Part shown: positions 56,397 through 64,000 of the stretch, in pieces
Layout: each line of letters begins with the position of its first letter
Numbering within the stretch: the stretch's first letter is position 1
Origin: Verrucomicrobiota bacterium
Lineage (GTDB): Bacteria; Verrucomicrobiota; Verrucomicrobiia; Opitutales; Opitutaceae
Assembly: GCA_014584295.1 (NCBI GenBank)
Contig: JACTNC010000058.1
Location: 62,001-126,000 of the forward strand
Direction of reading: 5' to 3'
DNA length: 64,000 bases
Notes under the pieces: model-generated
Seen by the model: the letters and a program-made list of their open reading frames with translations, nothing else
The model's database searches: none
Told to the model about the DNA's origin: nothing
Translations under genes and position numbers: made by a program

Positions 56397-57560
56397 ATGT
56401 CTCGATACTCGATAACATTCCCACAAACAATCCTGCTGATCGCATTGTCCGGGCTCGCATCGGCTGGCTGCGGGAGAAAGGTCCAGGTCCCCGCTCCATT
56501 ACCGGAAGTGCTTGTCATTGAAATGAGGCCCGAGGACGTGGCGATCTACGACGACTTTGTCGGCACGCTCGAACCTTCGGTCAATGCGAGCATCCAGGCG
56601 CGTGTGCAGGGCTACCTTGTCGCACAGAACTACCAGGAAGGACACGTGGTAAGGAAGGGGGACCTCCTCTTCCAAATCAACCCGGTGCCGTTTGAGGTGG
56701 CGCTGGCTCAGGCGAAGGCCGACCTGGCTCAGGCGGAGGCAGCCGCAAAGCAGGCGGAAATCGTGTCAAAGCGGACCGCGGATCTCTTCGTGCGGAATGC
56801 GACGAGCGAGCAGGAACGCGACAACGCATCCCTCCAGTTCGCGGCGGCGACGGCCAATGTGGAGGGACATCGAGCCGCGGTACGGCAGGCACAACTCAAT
56901 CTGGACTACGCCTCCGTCACGTCACCGATCGACGGCATCGCCGGTTTTGCCCACGCTCAAGTCGGCGATCTCGTGGGTCCCTCCACGGGGGTACTCACTA
57001 CCGTCTCGTCGGTCGATCCGATCAAGGCGTACTTCACCGTGCCGGATCAACGCTACGTTGCGTACACCCAGCGATGGGCCGGAAATCCGGAAGGGCGCCT
57101 GGAACATGAACGGAATCTTGAATTTGAACTCATCCTGGCGGACGGCTCGACCTATTCACACAAGGGTAAGCTCTTTGCTGTCGCCAACGACGTCGATGTG
57201 CGCACCGGCGCACAGCGCATCGCAACCGTGTTCCCAAATCCGGACAACAGCCTCCGCGGCGGCCAGTTCGCACGCGTCAGGATGCGCGCAGAAATCCGCC
57301 ACGACGCGCTGCTCGTCCCACAACGCGCAGTCACCGACCTTCAAGGCAATTTTCAGGTGATCGTCGTGGGCCCGGGTGAAAAGGCTGAGATTCGTCCGGT
57401 CAAGATGGGCCGTCGCATCGGACAAAGGTGGATTGTCGAGAATGGACTCATGCCGGGAGAGCGCGTGGTCGTCGAAGGTCTGACGAAAGTCCGCGCCGGG
57501 ATGACGTTGAAACCTGCTCCATGGACCCCGCCAGCGGCTGTCCCAGGAGCCGAAAAATAG
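56397..57560 (+). CDS. RND efflux system periplasmic adaptor (membrane fusion lipoprotein)
   Basis: A 387-residue AcrA/MexA-type adaptor with a lipoprotein signal (SGLASAGC). The lipoyl half-motifs are VNASIQARVQGYLVAQNYQEGHVVRKGDLLFQI and ASVTSPIDGIAGFAHAQVGDLV, separated by a coiled-coil hairpin rich in Ala and Gln (LAQAKADLAQAEAAAKQAE). A beta-barrel and membrane-proximal domain follow. It links the inner-membrane pump to an outer-membrane channel. It is 10 bp upstream of the pump gene. No outer-membrane factor is present in the window. Confidence 0.94.
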   Translation: MSRYSITFPQTILLIALSGLASAGCGRKVQVPAPLPEVLVIEMRPEDVAIYDDFVGTLEPSVNASIQARVQGYLVAQNYQEGHVVRKGDLLFQINPVPFEVALAQAKADLAQAEAAAKQAEIVSKRTADLFVRNATSEQERDNASLQFAAATANVEGHRAAVRQAQLNLDYASVTSPIDGIAGFAHAQVGDLVGPSTGVLTTVSSVDPIKAYFTVPDQRYVAYTQRWAGNPEGRLEHERNLEFELILADGSTYSHKGKLFAVANDVDVRTGAQRIATVFPNPDNSLRGGQFARVRMRAEIRHDALLVPQRAVTDLQGNFQVIVVGPGEKAEIRPVKMGRRIGQRWIVENGLMPGERVVVEGLTKVRAGMTLKPAPWTPPAAVPGAEK

Positions 57561-57570
57561 GCCGCACGCC

Positions 57571-60500
57571 ATGTCCCGCTTCTTCATCAACCGTCCGATC
57601 GTCGCGATTGTGATCGCGATCAGCATGACCATTGCCGGAGCAGTTGTCCTGCTCCAGCTGCCGGTATCCCAGTATCCGAACATCGTCCCGCCGGAAATCC
57701 AGGTCCGCGCAAACTACACTGGTGCTGACGCACAGACCATCGAGCAATCTGTGGCCACACCGATCGAACAGCAGATGAGCGGAGTCGATCGGAGCAATTT
57801 CATCCAATCGGTGAATGCCAACGGCTCAATCCGCATGACCGTGAACTTCGAGGTCGGCACCGATCCGAACGTCGATCACATCCTCACCCAGATGCGGACC
57901 AATCAAGCCGCTTCGCAGCTCCCGAGCGACGTGGTGAATGCGGGCGTGTCAGTGATCAAATCGACCACCGCACCCCTGCTCCTCATCGGACTGCAGTCAC
58001 CCAACGGCACGTACGACAACGTCTTTCTCGCCAACTACGCGAACATCAACCTGGTGGACCAGCTCACACGCGTGCGGGGCATCTCGAACGTGAATGTCTT
58101 CGGCGCGGGACAATACGCGATGCGCCTTTGGGTCAAGCCAGACCAACTCGCCAAGCTGGGCGTCACCGTGAGCGATATCATAGCCGCAATGCGGGCCCAG
58201 AATACGGTGAATCCCGCGGGACAGATCGGCGGCGAGCCGGCGCCCCCGGGGCAGGAATTCACCTACACGGTACGCGCACGGGGTCGCCTGACAAGCGTTG
58301 AGGAGTTCGAGCAGATCGTCGTCCGCGCGAACCCCGATGGCACACTTCTGCGGGTGAAGGACGTCGCCCGCATCGAACTCGGCGCCCAGATCTACAACGT
58401 CCAGGGGCGGCTCGACGGCAAATCCGCTGCAAACCTGGCGCTCTATCAGCTCCCGGGGACGAATGCGTTAGAAGCCGCTCAGGGTGTGAGAGCGCTGATG
58501 GAGCGAGTCTCGAAGCAGTTCCCCGCCGACATGACCTACACGATCGCGCTCGACACCACCCAGGCGGTGAGCGCCGGAATCGAGTCCATCATGCACACGC
58601 TGTTCGAGGCGATCGTGCTCGTGCTCATCGTGGTCTTCCTCTTTCTGCAGGGTTGGCGCGCGACACTCATCCCGCTCTGCGCGGTGCCGGTCTCGCTCGT
58701 GGGCACGTTTCTGCTCTTTCCGCTGTTCGGCTTCGGGATCAACACGCTCGCGCTCTTCGGCCTGGTGTTGGCGATCGGCCTCGTCGTCGATGACGCGATC
58801 GTCGTCGTCGAGGCGGTCGAGCACCATATCGAACATGGGCTGTCGCCGCGGGAGGCGACGCTGAAGGCGATGCAGGAGGTTTCCGGACCGGTCATCGGCA
58901 TCGCCCTGGTGCTCACGGCAGTCTTCGTGCCGACCGCGTTCATACCGGGAATAACCGGCAGCATGTATCAGCAGTTTGCGCTCACCGTATCCGTCTCGGT
59001 CATCCTTTCCGCCTTCAATGCGCTGACCCTCAGCCCGGCGCTCTGCGCGATGCTTCTAAAACCGAGAAAGGCGGCACGTGGTCCGCTCGGACGATTCTTC
59101 GCGTGGTTCAATCGGGTGTTCGGCCGGATGACGAACGGCTACGTGAGTGTGTCGCGCCTCGCGATTCGCAAGGGTGCCATCAGCATGATCCTGCTGGTGG
59201 GCTTTGCGGCGCTCGCAGGTTTAACCGGCTCCCGCCTGTCGCCCGGATTCCTGCCTGAGGAGGACCAGGGCTATTTGTACGGTTCGCTGCAACTCCCGTA
59301 TGCCGCGTCGATGGAGCGCACCAGCGAGGCGGCCCGCAAGGTCGAGCAGGCGTTGCTGTCCACACCCGGCGTCGCCCATGTCACGACCGTCGTTGGTTTC
59401 AATCTCCTGAGCACCGTCAACACGACCTTCAATGCGTTCTTCTTCATCACGCTCAAACCGTGGGAGGAACGCAGCTCGCCAGAGGAGCAATACGCCGCAA
59501 TCAAGAGAACCATCAACGGGAAGCTGGCGGCCATCCCTGAAGGCACAGCCTTTTCCTTCCCGCCCCCGGCGATTCCAGGCATCGGCACCTCTGGCGGTGT
59601 CACATTCATGCTGGAGGATCGCGCGGGTCGCGACGTGGCGTACCTCGGAGAGAATCTCGAGCGCTTTCTCGAGGCCGTGCGCAAACGTCCCGAGATCGCC
59701 ACGGCAACGAGCACCTTCCTGCCTTCCGTGCCGCAGGTACTTATCGACGTCGACCGCGACAAGGTGCTCGCCCAGGGGGCGGATCTCACGCAGGTCAGCC
59801 AGACGCTGCAGACCTTCATGGGTGGCTATTTCGTGAACTACTTCAATCGCTTTGGCCGCCAATGGCAGGTCTTCATCCAGGCCGAAGGCGAGTATCGCAC
59901 ACAGGCGGAAAACGTCGGCCTCTTCCATGTGCGCAATGCAAACAAGGAGATGGTTCCGCTCAGCACCGTCACCCGCGTGCAGCCCAGCGCAGGCCCCGAG
60001 TTCACCATGCGCTTCAACCTTTACCGCGCCGCACAAGTCAATGTGAGCGCCGCGCCGGGCTACAGCTCACAAGACGCAATGAAGGCACTCGAAGAGACCT
60101 TCGCCGAAACCATGCCGAGCGACATGGGTTACGACTACGCGGGCATGTCGTTCCAGGAGAAGAAGGCCCAGGAGGGTGTGCCTCCCATGGTCATCTTTGG
60201 CATGTCGCTGCTCTTTGTCTTCCTCATCCTTGCCGCCCTCTATGAAAGCTGGAGCCTGCCTTTCAGCGTACTGCTCGGCACACCCATCGCGATCTTCGGA
60301 GCCTTCGCGGCCTTGTGGGCAAGAAGCATGGAGAACAACATCTATGCGCAGATCGGTCTCGTGATGCTCATCGGCATGGCGGCAAAGAACGCGATACTCA
60401 TCGTCGAATTCGCCAAACTCGCCACCGAGCGCGGAACTCCGCTGCTCGAGGCTGCCCTCGAAGGCGCGCGACTCCGTCTACGTCCGATCATCATGACCTC

Positions 60501-60738
60501 GTTCGCCTTCATCCTGGGCTGCGTCCCGCTCTGGCGGGCGACCGGCTCTGGCGCTGTAGCACGGCAAGTCATGGGGACAACCGTCATCGGCGGGATGCTC
60601 GCTGCGACGCTGCTGGCGATCTTCCTGGTTCCGGCCTGCTACTACGTCGTGACGCAAATCACATCCAAGCCCAAACAGGTCGCCGCTGTCGCAAGCCCGG
60701 AAGGCAATGCACCACCAGCGACCACATCGCACGAGTGA
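57571..60738 (+). CDS. RND multidrug efflux permease (HAE1 / AcrB-like)
   Basis: A 1055-residue proton-driven trimeric transporter. The N-terminus FFINRPIVAIVIAISMTIAG, the proton-relay pair in GLVVDDAIVVVEAVEHH (Asp407 and Asp408, the same numbers as in AcrB) and the Lys in GMAAKNAILIVEFA are all present. The two large periplasmic loops have normal length (QSVATPIEQQMSGVD in the first). It exports hydrophobic or amphipathic compounds. Its position after the aldehyde-metabolising island suggests it helps remove toxic compounds or reaction products. Confidence 0.96.
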   Translation: MSRFFINRPIVAIVIAISMTIAGAVVLLQLPVSQYPNIVPPEIQVRANYTGADAQTIEQSVATPIEQQMSGVDRSNFIQSVNANGSIRMTVNFEVGTDPNVDHILTQMRTNQAASQLPSDVVNAGVSVIKSTTAPLLLIGLQSPNGTYDNVFLANYANINLVDQLTRVRGISNVNVFGAGQYAMRLWVKPDQLAKLGVTVSDIIAAMRAQNTVNPAGQIGGEPAPPGQEFTYTVRARGRLTSVEEFEQIVVRANPDGTLLRVKDVARIELGAQIYNVQGRLDGKSAANLALYQLPGTNALEAAQGVRALMERVSKQFPADMTYTIALDTTQAVSAGIESIMHTLFEAIVLVLIVVFLFLQGWRATLIPLCAVPVSLVGTFLLFPLFGFGINTLALFGLVLAIGLVVDDAIVVVEAVEHHIEHGLSPREATLKAMQEVSGPVIGIALVLTAVFVPTAFIPGITGSMYQQFALTVSVSVILSAFNALTLSPALCAMLLKPRKAARGPLGRFFAWFNRVFGRMTNGYVSVSRLAIRKGAISMILLVGFAALAGLTGSRLSPGFLPEEDQGYLYGSLQLPYAASMERTSEAARKVEQALLSTPGVAHVTTVVGFNLLSTVNTTFNAFFFITLKPWEERSSPEEQYAAIKRTINGKLAAIPEGTAFSFPPPAIPGIGTSGGVTFMLEDRAGRDVAYLGENLERFLEAVRKRPEIATATSTFLPSVPQVLIDVDRDKVLAQGADLTQVSQTLQTFMGGYFVNYFNRFGRQWQVFIQAEGEYRTQAENVGLFHVRNANKEMVPLSTVTRVQPSAGPEFTMRFNLYRAAQVNVSAAPGYSSQDAMKALEETFAETMPSDMGYDYAGMSFQEKKAQEGVPPMVIFGMSLLFVFLILAALYESWSLPFSVLLGTPIAIFGAFAALWARSMENNIYAQIGLVMLIGMAAKNAILIVEFAKLATERGTPLLEAALEGARLRLRPIIMTSFAFILGCVPLWRATGSGAVARQVMGTTVIGGMLAATLLAIFLVPACYYVVTQITSKPKQVAAVASPEGNAPPATTSHE

Positions 60739-60747
60739 GCTCCACGC

Positions 60748-61305
60748 ATGCGCCCACGAATGAATGCCACGAATATGAGCCCTGACCTCTCCCTGCCTGT
60801 CGTCGTCCGCCGTGCGACAAAAGATGACCTCCCGAGTATCGGTCTGCTGGGAAGGAGTCTTGCTGCGGCGCATCATGGCTTCGATCAAGCGCGTTTCCTG
60901 CCCGTGAACAACCGGACCCAACTGGACTACGCCTCCTATCTGGGCGAGCGCCTCAAGGACCGTGATGTTGCAATCTTCGTCGCGGATTGTGGTGGCAGGG
61001 TGGTAGGCTACACCTTCACCAGGCTGGAGGGATTCGACTACATGGTCCTGCGAGGGCCGGCCGGTGTCATCCATGATCTCATGGTGGATGAAGCCTATCG
61101 ACGCCAGGGAATTGGTCGGCTGCTCCTGCAGGCAGCCGTGACATTTCTCAAGTCGCAAGGGGCTCCTCGTGTCGTCCTCTCAACCGCCGCACGGAACGAA
61201 GTAGCGCAGCGGCTGTTCTCAAGCATGGGCTTTCGTCCCACGATGAATGAGATGACCTGCGAGCTTGGCGAGTTTCCAAAGGGGCAAGTCCCTACCGCTG
61301 CCTGA
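60748..61305 (+). CDS. GNAT-family N-acetyltransferase
   Basis: A 185-residue protein of the GCN5-related fold. VVRRATKDDLPSIGLLGRSL starts the fold, VADCGGRVVGYTFTRLE is the central strand, and VIHDLMVDEAYRRQGIGRLLLQAAV holds the acetyl-CoA motif Q/R-x-x-G-x-G/A. The end is STAARNEVAQRLFSSMGFRP. ATGs at 60748, 60763 and 60775 are possible starts. It is 9 bp after the pump gene, so probably co-transcribed. The acceptor amine is unknown. Confidence 0.92.
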   Translation: MRPRMNATNMSPDLSLPVVVRRATKDDLPSIGLLGRSLAAAHHGFDQARFLPVNNRTQLDYASYLGERLKDRDVAIFVADCGGRVVGYTFTRLEGFDYMVLRGPAGVIHDLMVDEAYRRQGIGRLLLQAAVTFLKSQGAPRVVLSTAARNEVAQRLFSSMGFRPTMNEMTCELGEFPKGQVPTAA

Positions 61306-61374
61306 ACCGCAGATCGCGACGCATCTTCGTGGCTGCGTGTTTTCGAGTCTTCGTCCGCAATTGGCACGGATTAT

Positions 61375-61541
61375 TTTTCACACGAAGGCACGGAGACGCT
61401 CGGAATTCGAGCGCCAACGCCCCGAGTATCTGCCCATTTCGGGGCTTCGTGTAAGATCGAAATGGATTGTTTTCACACGAAGACACAAAGGTACGAAGGA
61501 ATCGAGAGCCACTGCCGCTGGCCATTCCAATCTTCGTGCGA
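61375..61541 (+). repeat. Palindromic TTCGTG-rich repeats, copies 2 and 3 (degenerate)
   Basis: Two divergent copies stand side by side: TTTTCACACGAAGGCAC ... GGGGCTTCGTGTAAG (61375-61453), and TTTTCACACGAAGACAC ... AATCTTCGTGCGAA (61470-61541). The internal phrase GAGAGCCACTGCC is shared with copy 4. They fill most of the 332-bp gap between the acetyltransferase and the first toxin-antitoxin module. Confidence 0.65.
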
Positions 61542-61601
61542 ACATGATCGAGCCATCGGCTCATTGTCCAACTCGTACATAATACTCCTACCCTCGCTCT
61601 C

Positions 61602-61630
61602 TTGACGGAGTTATTGCTTTCCATCATACT
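61602..61630 (+). promoter_or_regulatory. Sigma-70-type promoter of the first AbrB/PIN module
   Basis: TTGACG (61602-61607), a 17-bp spacer and CATACT (61625-61630) make a good -35/-10 pair. Transcription would begin near 61637, at the ATG at 61638, so the mRNA would be leaderless. Confidence 0.55.
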
Positions 61631-61637
61631 TCGTGCC

Positions 61638-61913
61638 ATGAATATGATTGATAAGCCCGAGATGGCCCGATTCACGACCAAGGGGCAGGTGGTGATTCCG
61701 CTGAGGGTGAGGAAACAATTTGAGATCGAGGATGGGACGAAGGTCGTGGTCCAGGCCACACCTGAAGGCATTCTCCTGAAGCCCGTGACAGCAGCCCTCA
61801 TCAAGCGGGGACGGGGCATCGTCAATCGCAGGCCGGGAGACAAGCCGCTGGCTGTTGAATGGAGTGAACACAAGAGGCGGGAGCGGGAGCTGGAAGAGCG
61901 CCATGCCCGCTAG
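61638..61913 (+). CDS. vapB: AbrB/MazE-type antitoxin
   Basis: About 91 residues from the ATG at 61638 (a TTG at 61602 is part of the promoter). ARFTTKGQVVIPLRVRKQFEIEDGTKVVVQAT is the swapped-hairpin DNA-binding domain. The Arg/Glu-rich end (EWSEHKRRERELEERHAR) is a helical toxin-binding tail. Its stop codon lies 11 bp inside the PIN-domain toxin gene. It neutralises that toxin and probably represses the pair's promoter. Confidence 0.88.
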   Translation: MNMIDKPEMARFTTKGQVVIPLRVRKQFEIEDGTKVVVQATPEGILLKPVTAALIKRGRGIVNRRPGDKPLAVEWSEHKRRERELEERHAR

Positions 61914-62304
61914 GGTCCTAGACAGTTTCGCGCTCATCGCGTATTTCCGGGACGAACCCGGTGCCGAGTCGCTGGAAAGCCTGCTCGTGACCGCGGGGCG
62001 GAAGGACAGCCCGCTGCACATGTCCGATGTGAACTACGCGGAGGTCAAGTACTCCATCCTGAAGAAGGACGGCTTGAACGCATGGGAGGAGGCCGCGAAG
62101 GTGCTCCAGGGCCTGCCGATCAAATTTCATCCCACGACCCGCGCACTCTCCGACGCTGCCGCAGAGCTCAAGGCCCGCTTCAAGATCAGTCTTGCGGACG
62201 CCTTCGCCGCCGCGCTGGCAAGGGAAATGAAAGCGGAACTCGTGACGGGCGATCCGGAATTCAAGGCGCTTGAGAGGGAAATCAGAATCGCCTGGCTGAA
62301 ATAG
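61903..62304 (+). CDS. vapC: PIN-domain ribonuclease toxin (VapC-type)
   Basis: About 133 residues from the ATG at 61903, overlapping the antitoxin by 11 bp. The PIN acidic residues are all visible: Asp in RVLDSFALIAY, Glu in VNYAEVKYS, Asp in ISLADAFAAALA and Asp in LVTGDPEF. The toxin cuts RNA (often tRNA or rRNA) when the antitoxin is degraded. A longer frame to 61855 is antitoxin overlap. A second similar module follows 226 bp later. Confidence 0.9.
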   Translation: MPARVLDSFALIAYFRDEPGAESLESLLVTAGRKDSPLHMSDVNYAEVKYSILKKDGLNAWEEAAKVLQGLPIKFHPTTRALSDAAAELKARFKISLADAFAAALAREMKAELVTGDPEFKALEREIRIAWLK

Positions 62305-62357
62305 GGGGATGAAGGGAAGGGAAACCGGGCTACGGGCTTTCCATCGCTTTCTGAGTT

Positions 62358-62456
62358 GGCTCACACGAAGCCACGAGGGATTTGAGAGCCACTGCCACTT
62401 GGCTTCCCAATCTTCGTGCCTTCGTGTCTTCGTGTCTTCGTGTCTTCGTGTGAGCC
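62358..62456 (+). repeat. Palindromic TTCGTG-rich repeat, copy 4, with 8-bp tandem repeats
   Basis: The left arm GGCTCACACGAAGCCACGAG pairs with the right arm ending CTTCGTGTGAGCC. The right arm contains five successive 8-bp units of the type TTCGTGTC (62412-62451), a sign of slippage. It stands between the two toxin-antitoxin modules. Confidence 0.75.
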
Positions 62457-62530
62457 CATCATGTCTTACAAAATGGTGATTGCCTTACTTTTCTATCAAT
62501 GACTTACTCCTGTCATAGGAAAGACATGAT

Positions 62531-62782
62531 ATGGATTCAGCCTACGTCACCTCCAAAGGACAGTTGGTAGTTCCGTCGCGGATCCGTCGTCGCTTTGGCA
62601 TCAAGCCGGGCACACGCGTCAATTTTGTTGAGGAGGGAGACCGCATCATCTTCCAGCCCGTCACCAAGGAGTACATTGATTCCTTCTGCGGCGTCTTCAA
62701 ACCGAAGCCTGGCGAAAAGTCCGTCGTGCAGGAGCATTTGGAGGAGCGCCGCAAGGAGCGGGAGCGGGAGGACACACAGTGA
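62531..62782 (+). CDS. vapB: AbrB/MazE-type antitoxin, second module
   Basis: An 83-residue protein. YVTSKGQLVVPSRIRRRFGIKPGTRVNFVEEGDR is the swapped-hairpin domain, and the tail (EHLEERRKERERED) is strongly charged and helical. Domain order matches the first antitoxin but the sequence differs considerably. Its stop overlaps the GTG start of the toxin by 4 bases. Confidence 0.9.
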   Translation: MDSAYVTSKGQLVVPSRIRRRFGIKPGTRVNFVEEGDRIIFQPVTKEYIDSFCGVFKPKPGEKSVVQEHLEERRKEREREDTQ

Positions 62783-63180
62783 AACCCAAGGTCCTCGACG
62801 CCTCTGCCCTGCTGGCGATGTTCTTTGGGGAGCCAGGAATGGAAAAGGTGCGCGAGCTTTTTCACAAGGCCGCCGCTGCCGATCAACCCGCGCTCATCAG
62901 CGCCGTGAATTGGGCGGAAGTCCTATACCTGATGGAACGCAGGCGCGGCGAGGAAGGTTTGGAAACCGCGCGTCGCTTCGCGAGTACGATGCCGCTGGAC
63001 GTCGTACCGATCGATCGCGACCTGGCCGAATCCGCCGCGAAATTGAAGAACGAACACCGCCTGGGCCTGGCCGACGCCTTCGCCGCCGCGCTCGCCCAGA
63101 GGACAAGAGCCGAACTCTTTACCGCCGACACCGAATTCAAACCGTTGGAGAGGAAGATCAAGATTACGTGGCTGAAATAG
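62779..63180 (+). CDS. vapC: PIN-domain ribonuclease toxin (VapC-type), second module
   Basis: A 133-residue PIN protein starting at GTG 62779 within GTGA, so translation is coupled to the antitoxin. Acidic residues: Asp in KVLDASALLAMF, Glu in VNWAEVLY, Asp in LGLADAFAAALA and Asp in LFTADTEF. It has the same length as the first toxin and shares its end (LERKIKITWLK versus LEREIRIAWLK), which supports duplication of the whole module. Confidence 0.9.
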   Translation: MKPKVLDASALLAMFFGEPGMEKVRELFHKAAAADQPALISAVNWAEVLYLMERRRGEEGLETARRFASTMPLDVVPIDRDLAESAAKLKNEHRLGLADAFAAALAQRTRAELFTADTEFKPLERKIKITWLK

Positions 63181-63233
63181 CGGTATCAGGGAAAGATTGA
63201 GCTGGTTACGGACTTTTTTCGTAATCTGAGTTG

Positions 63234-63309
63234 GGTCACACGAAGGCACGAAGGATCGGAGAGGGAGTGTTCCGGGTTGTTTCCCCCTCTTCGTGTCTTC
63301 GTGTGAGCC
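63234..63309 (+). repeat. Palindromic TTCGTG-rich repeat, copy 5
   Basis: GGGTCACACGAAGGCACGAAG (63234 on) pairs with CTTCGTGTCTTCGTGTGAGCC (to about 63309). The preceding bases (AATCTGAGTTGGGTCACACG) parallel those before copy 4 (TTTCTGAGTTGGCTCACACG), so toxin and repeat seem to have been duplicated as one cassette. Confidence 0.75.
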
Positions 63310-63311
63310 AC

Positions 63312-63445
63312 TCAAGCCTTTGCAAGCTCTTCGATGATCTTGAATTCACTCTCGGACACCGGCATTACAGAGAGGCGCGGGCGACGATTTCCTCCCAAGA
63401 GGTGCGGAAGGGAGCGAACTTGATGAGCCAGCGGCGGGTGGTCAT
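63312..63445 (-). pseudogene. EVE-domain protein remnant with internal deletion
   Basis: On the minus strand the ATG at 63445 starts MTTRRWLIKFAPFRTSWEEIVAR, the N-terminus of EVE-domain proteins, which bind modified bases. Immediately after, another frame gives RLSVMPVSESEFKIIEELAKA and a stop at 63312, the typical EVE C-terminus. About 100 central residues are absent and the parts are out of frame. Confidence 0.65.
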
Positions 63446-63531
63446 GTTTTGACTGGACAAAACGCTTGCAAGCGAAGGCGGTGAGCGTAGGGTTCCGGCA
63501 GCTCAGCTGCCATGTGTAGCAGGAGATCGAG

Positions 63532-63550
63532 CCCCGCCACGGCGGGGTTT
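63532..63550 (+). terminator. GC-rich stem-loop followed by T-rich bases
   Basis: CCCCGCC (63532-63538) and GGCGGGG (63541-63547) pair perfectly with a two-base loop core, then TTTGTCATTT. This resembles a rho-independent terminator for plus-strand transcripts, but the nearest plus-strand gene ends 350 bp earlier. Confidence 0.35.
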
Positions 63551-63658
63551 GTCATTTACGGACTCATGCTTTAGGAGCAGGTTGACTCTGGCTTTGTCAC
63601 CAACAATGGGCAAACGGATTGTACGTAGTCAGCTGGGGAAAACTGAAGCCAATCAGCA

Positions 63659-64000
63659 TCAGTGCGCTCTCTCCCGCTCCAAAAACTGGCGCGCGCCTGA
63701 GCGGAAATCTTCGAGACTGGTGAATTGCTTGTCGCAAGCGCTGGTCAGGCGGGAGCGGTCCTTGCGTGGCAGGGCGTCGAAGTCCTCGTGCACGACGATG
63801 CTGCGGAAGGGCAGCTTGTGACGGATGAATTCCAGACACGAAATGGTGGTCAACCGCGCCTTTGAGGCATCCTTAACCCCGAACAGATAGAGGCTGGTGC
63901 CGTTGATGGGGAAGCTGTAGTCCACCTCCAGGTCGTCTCGTTCGGGCAGCGGCAGAATGCCCTTTTGCGGGCGAAAATCCTGCAGGTTGGACAGAGTGAA
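63659..64000 (-). CDS. Unidentified conserved protein, C-terminal part (runs off the right edge)
   Basis: The minus-strand frame is open from the window edge for 113 codons. It reads through LPERDDLEVDYSFPINGTSLYLFGVKDASKARLT..., CLEFIRHKLPFRSIVVHEDFDALPRKDRSRL and ends with FLERERAH. The layout (FPINGTSLYLFGV, FRSIVVHEDFDALPRKD) is reminiscent of small phage-defence or DUF1828-like proteins, but I cannot name the family with confidence. No ATG is visible within the window; its start is beyond position 64000. Confidence 0.6.
   Translation of the reverse strand, partial: FTLSNLQDFRPQKGILPLPERDDLEVDYSFPINGTSLYLFGVKDASKARLTTISCLEFIRHKLPFRSIVVHEDFDALPRKDRSRLTSACDKQFTSLEDFRSGARQFLERERAH

Overview
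The window is high-GC bacterial DNA with mostly short intergenic gaps, few strong ribosome binding sites, many secreted glycan-active enzymes, Cys-type sulfatase chemistry, twin-arginine signals and families such as DUF2961, M81 and DUF2255. Gene content and style suggest a Verrucomicrobiota member, probably Opitutaceae-like. This is inferred from family content only; no rRNA, tRNA or replication gene is present to confirm it.

Region 1 (1-37.6 kb) is a carbohydrate-catabolic island. It holds the end of a xylose-isomerase-like protein, a Gfo/Idh/MocA oxidoreductase, a plus-strand operon (sulfatase, MFS transporter, M81/MlrC-like metallopeptidase, enolase-superfamily dehydratase, PHP phosphoesterase) and a minus-strand block of large secreted proteins (GH67N-like enzyme, unrecognised secreted protein, beta-propeller glycosidase-like protein, ceramidase-like hydrolase). 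A second plus-strand series follows: GH2, clan GH-A hydrolase, DegT-type aminotransferase, two tandem GH67N-like paralogs, DUF2961/GH172 lipoprotein, MHS-type symporter and secreted alpha/beta hydrolase. A sialidase-like protein and a D-2-hydroxyacid dehydrogenase close the island.

The most notable signal is a 30-bp motif: RTGCCAGCGTTTGAGC, five variable bases, GGCGTAGCC. It occurs six times in this island, each time exactly 18 bp upstream of a -10-like hexamer and each time heading a separate transcription unit (1752, 17418, 23433, 27299, 31349 on plus; 16772 on minus). This looks like a regulon controlled by one activator bound over the -35 region. The regulator is not evident in the window.

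Region 2 (37.8-56.2 kb) is a redox/detoxification island. Two AraC-type regulators sit among five intact aldo/keto reductases and one fragment, an SDR, a RibD_C-type reductase, two zinc alcohol dehydrogenases, a secreted cupin-carboxymuconolactone decarboxylase fusion, DUF2255 and a methyltransferase. Three of the NAD(P)-dependent enzymes carry apparent twin-arginine export signals. The island is interrupted by a REP-associated tyrosine transposase flanked by two arrays of about 128-bp units, and contains several decaying genes.

Region 3 (56.4-64 kb) holds an RND efflux adaptor and pump, a GNAT acetyltransferase and two successive AbrB/PIN (VapBC-type) toxin-antitoxin modules interleaved with a family of palindromic TTCGTG-rich repeats. 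It ends with a decayed EVE-domain gene and the end of an unidentified protein. IS3, antitoxin, reductase, NTF2-like and EVE remnants indicate active gene turnover in the second half.
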